Of a DNA stretch of 64,000 bases, positions 63,182-64,000 are shown in pieces. Origin of the DNA: Sphaerotilus uruguayifluvii (GTDB lineage Bacteria; Pseudomonadota; Gammaproteobacteria; Burkholderiales; Burkholderiaceae_C); NCBI RefSeq assembly GCF_013294065.1, contig NZ_JABSNM010000005.1:124001-188000 (forward strand), given 5' to 3'. The first letter of the stretch is position 1, and every line of letters starts with the position of its first letter. The notes under the pieces were generated by a model, which was not told the DNA's origin, ran no database searches, and saw only the letters and a list, made by a program, of their open reading frames with translations. The position numbers and the translations under genes are program-made.

Positions 63182-63991
63182 ATGACTGCCCGCGAACCGC
63201 TTCCGACCCCGTCCGCCCCGGCCTGCGAGGCCGGGCACCTCGTCATCCTGACCGGCGCCTCGCGCGGGCTCGGTGCGGCGATGCTGCGCCGGCTGCTCGC
63301 CGATCCCGATCCGGCGCTGCACCTGATCGCCATCGCGCGCGGCGCCGTGTCGCCGACGCCGGCCGACGGCCGCTGCGAGGCCTGGCCGCTGGATCTGTCC
63401 GACCCGCCAGCGGCGGCCGCGCGGCTGTCGGCCTGGCTGGCCGCGCAGCCGCCGGTGCGCTGGCGCCGCGTCACGCTGATCAACAATGCCGGCGTGATCC
63501 CGCGCATCGGCCCGCTCGGCGAGGACACGGCTGCAGCGCTGTCGGCCGCGCTGCGCGTCGGCCTGGAGGCGCCGATGCTGCTGACGGCCGCGCTGCTGGG
63601 CGCGACCGCCGGCTGGGCGGCGCGTGCTGGTGGCGAGGTGCGGGTGCTCAACCTCTCGTCCGGCCTGGGCCGGCGCGCGATGGCCGGCAGCGCCGCCTAC
63701 TGCGCCGCCAAGGCCGGCATGGACCACTTCAGCCGCGCGGTCGCGCTGGAGGAGGCCGCCGGCGCACACCCGGCGCGCATCGTCTCGCTGGCGCCGGGCG
63801 TGATCGACACCGACATGCAGGTGCAGCTGCGCGGCGCCGACCCGGCCGGCTTCCCCGACCACGGCCGCTTCGTGCATCTGCAGTCGGCCGGCCTGCTCGA
63901 CAGCGCCGACGCGGCCGCCGCCAAGGTGCTGGCCTGGCTGGAGCGGCCGGACTTCGGCGCGCAGCCGGTGGCGGACGTGCGCGAGGGCTGA
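63182..63991 (+). CDS. Short-chain dehydrogenase, sepiapterin-reductase-like
   Basis: This 269-residue SDR has the cofactor motif LTGASRGLGAAMLRRLL, the NNAGV loop in LINNAGVIPRIGPL, the active-site serine in VLNLSSGLGRRAM, YCAAKAGMDHFSRAVA and the PGVIDTDMQVQL segment. The arrangement and the ISLAPGVIDTDMQ-type end resemble sepiapterin reductase or benzil reductase-type SDRs that favour NADPH. The substrate cannot be read from the sequence. The stop lies 9 bases before the window edge, so the gene is complete. Confidence 0.88.
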   Translation: MTAREPLPTPSAPACEAGHLVILTGASRGLGAAMLRRLLADPDPALHLIAIARGAVSPTPADGRCEAWPLDLSDPPAAAARLSAWLAAQPPVRWRRVTLINNAGVIPRIGPLGEDTAAALSAALRVGLEAPMLLTAALLGATAGWAARAGGEVRVLNLSSGLGRRAMAGSAAYCAAKAGMDHFSRAVALEEAAGAHPARIVSLAPGVIDTDMQVQLRGADPAGFPDHGRFVHLQSAGLLDSADAAAAKVLAWLERPDFGAQPVADVREG

Positions 63992-64000
63992 GGTTCAATC

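Overview
The window is gapless, very GC-rich bacterial chromosome with strong third-position GC bias. Gene content and order (rpsP-rimM-trmD-rplS, rpsT/murJ, hda-HAD-pcnB-folK, xseB-ispA-dxs, convergent cysM and a rhomboid gene around a tRNA-Leu, many LivKHMGF-type and aromatic-acid genes) point to a betaproteobacterium of the order Burkholderiales. A Leptothrix/Sphaerotilus/Rubrivivax-like relative is my inference, not something the sequence proves. I see no insertion sequence, prophage, integrase or CRISPR array. Most of the long antisense reading frames are codon-bias shadows.

Layout. 1-2644: a 7TM-DISM sensor kinase (3' end cut by the window edge) divergent from its NarL-type response regulator. 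2811-5126: DUF2628 protein, miaB and an exported protein. 5617-12666: the most unusual block, nine co-directional, closely packed genes: a bactofilin, a helical protein, a 570-residue Ala/Pro-rich protein with a degenerate receiver-like N-terminus, a Ras/MglA-like GTPase, two roadblock-type proteins, an Aer-like PAS protein, a cytoplasmic PhnD-like binding protein and a miniature FimV. I read it as a candidate undescribed cell-polarity or pilus/surface-motility control system. 12682-18846: a hypothetical protein, amtB behind a near-consensus sigma-54 promoter with dyads, cysM, tRNA-Leu(CAA), a rhomboid protease, an epimerase-like protein and a ferredoxin-type reductase.

18958-38095 is mostly housekeeping: rpsT, murJ, SirB1, an AI-2E-family permease, hda, a HAD phosphatase, pcnB, folK, a DUF47-pit phosphate uptake pair, TM2 and GNAT proteins, the rpsP-rimM-trmD-rplS operon, a CoA pyrophosphatase, a CobD-like protein, argO/argP, rsgA, a CAAX-type M48 protease and orn.

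38115-50051 is a catabolic island: a MarR regulator, an acyl-CoA dehydrogenase, a branched-chain-type ABC importer whose LivM permease and LivG ATPase are fused, a binding protein, a hydroxyacyl-CoA-dehydrogenase-like SDR, a feruloyl-CoA synthase, an enoyl-CoA hydratase and a divergent amidohydrolase. Together they fit uptake, CoA activation and side-chain shortening of hydroxycinnamates such as ferulate or p-coumarate. 50262-63991 holds cytochrome c5, fpr, a secreted trypsin-like protease, the xseB-ispA-dxs isoprenoid operon, a Rieske oxygenase divergent across a perfect 8-bp inverted repeat, a DMT permease, a sulfurtransferase, a universal stress protein, an AIM24-like protein, a BepA-like lipoprotein metalloprotease with a coupled partner, and an SDR.
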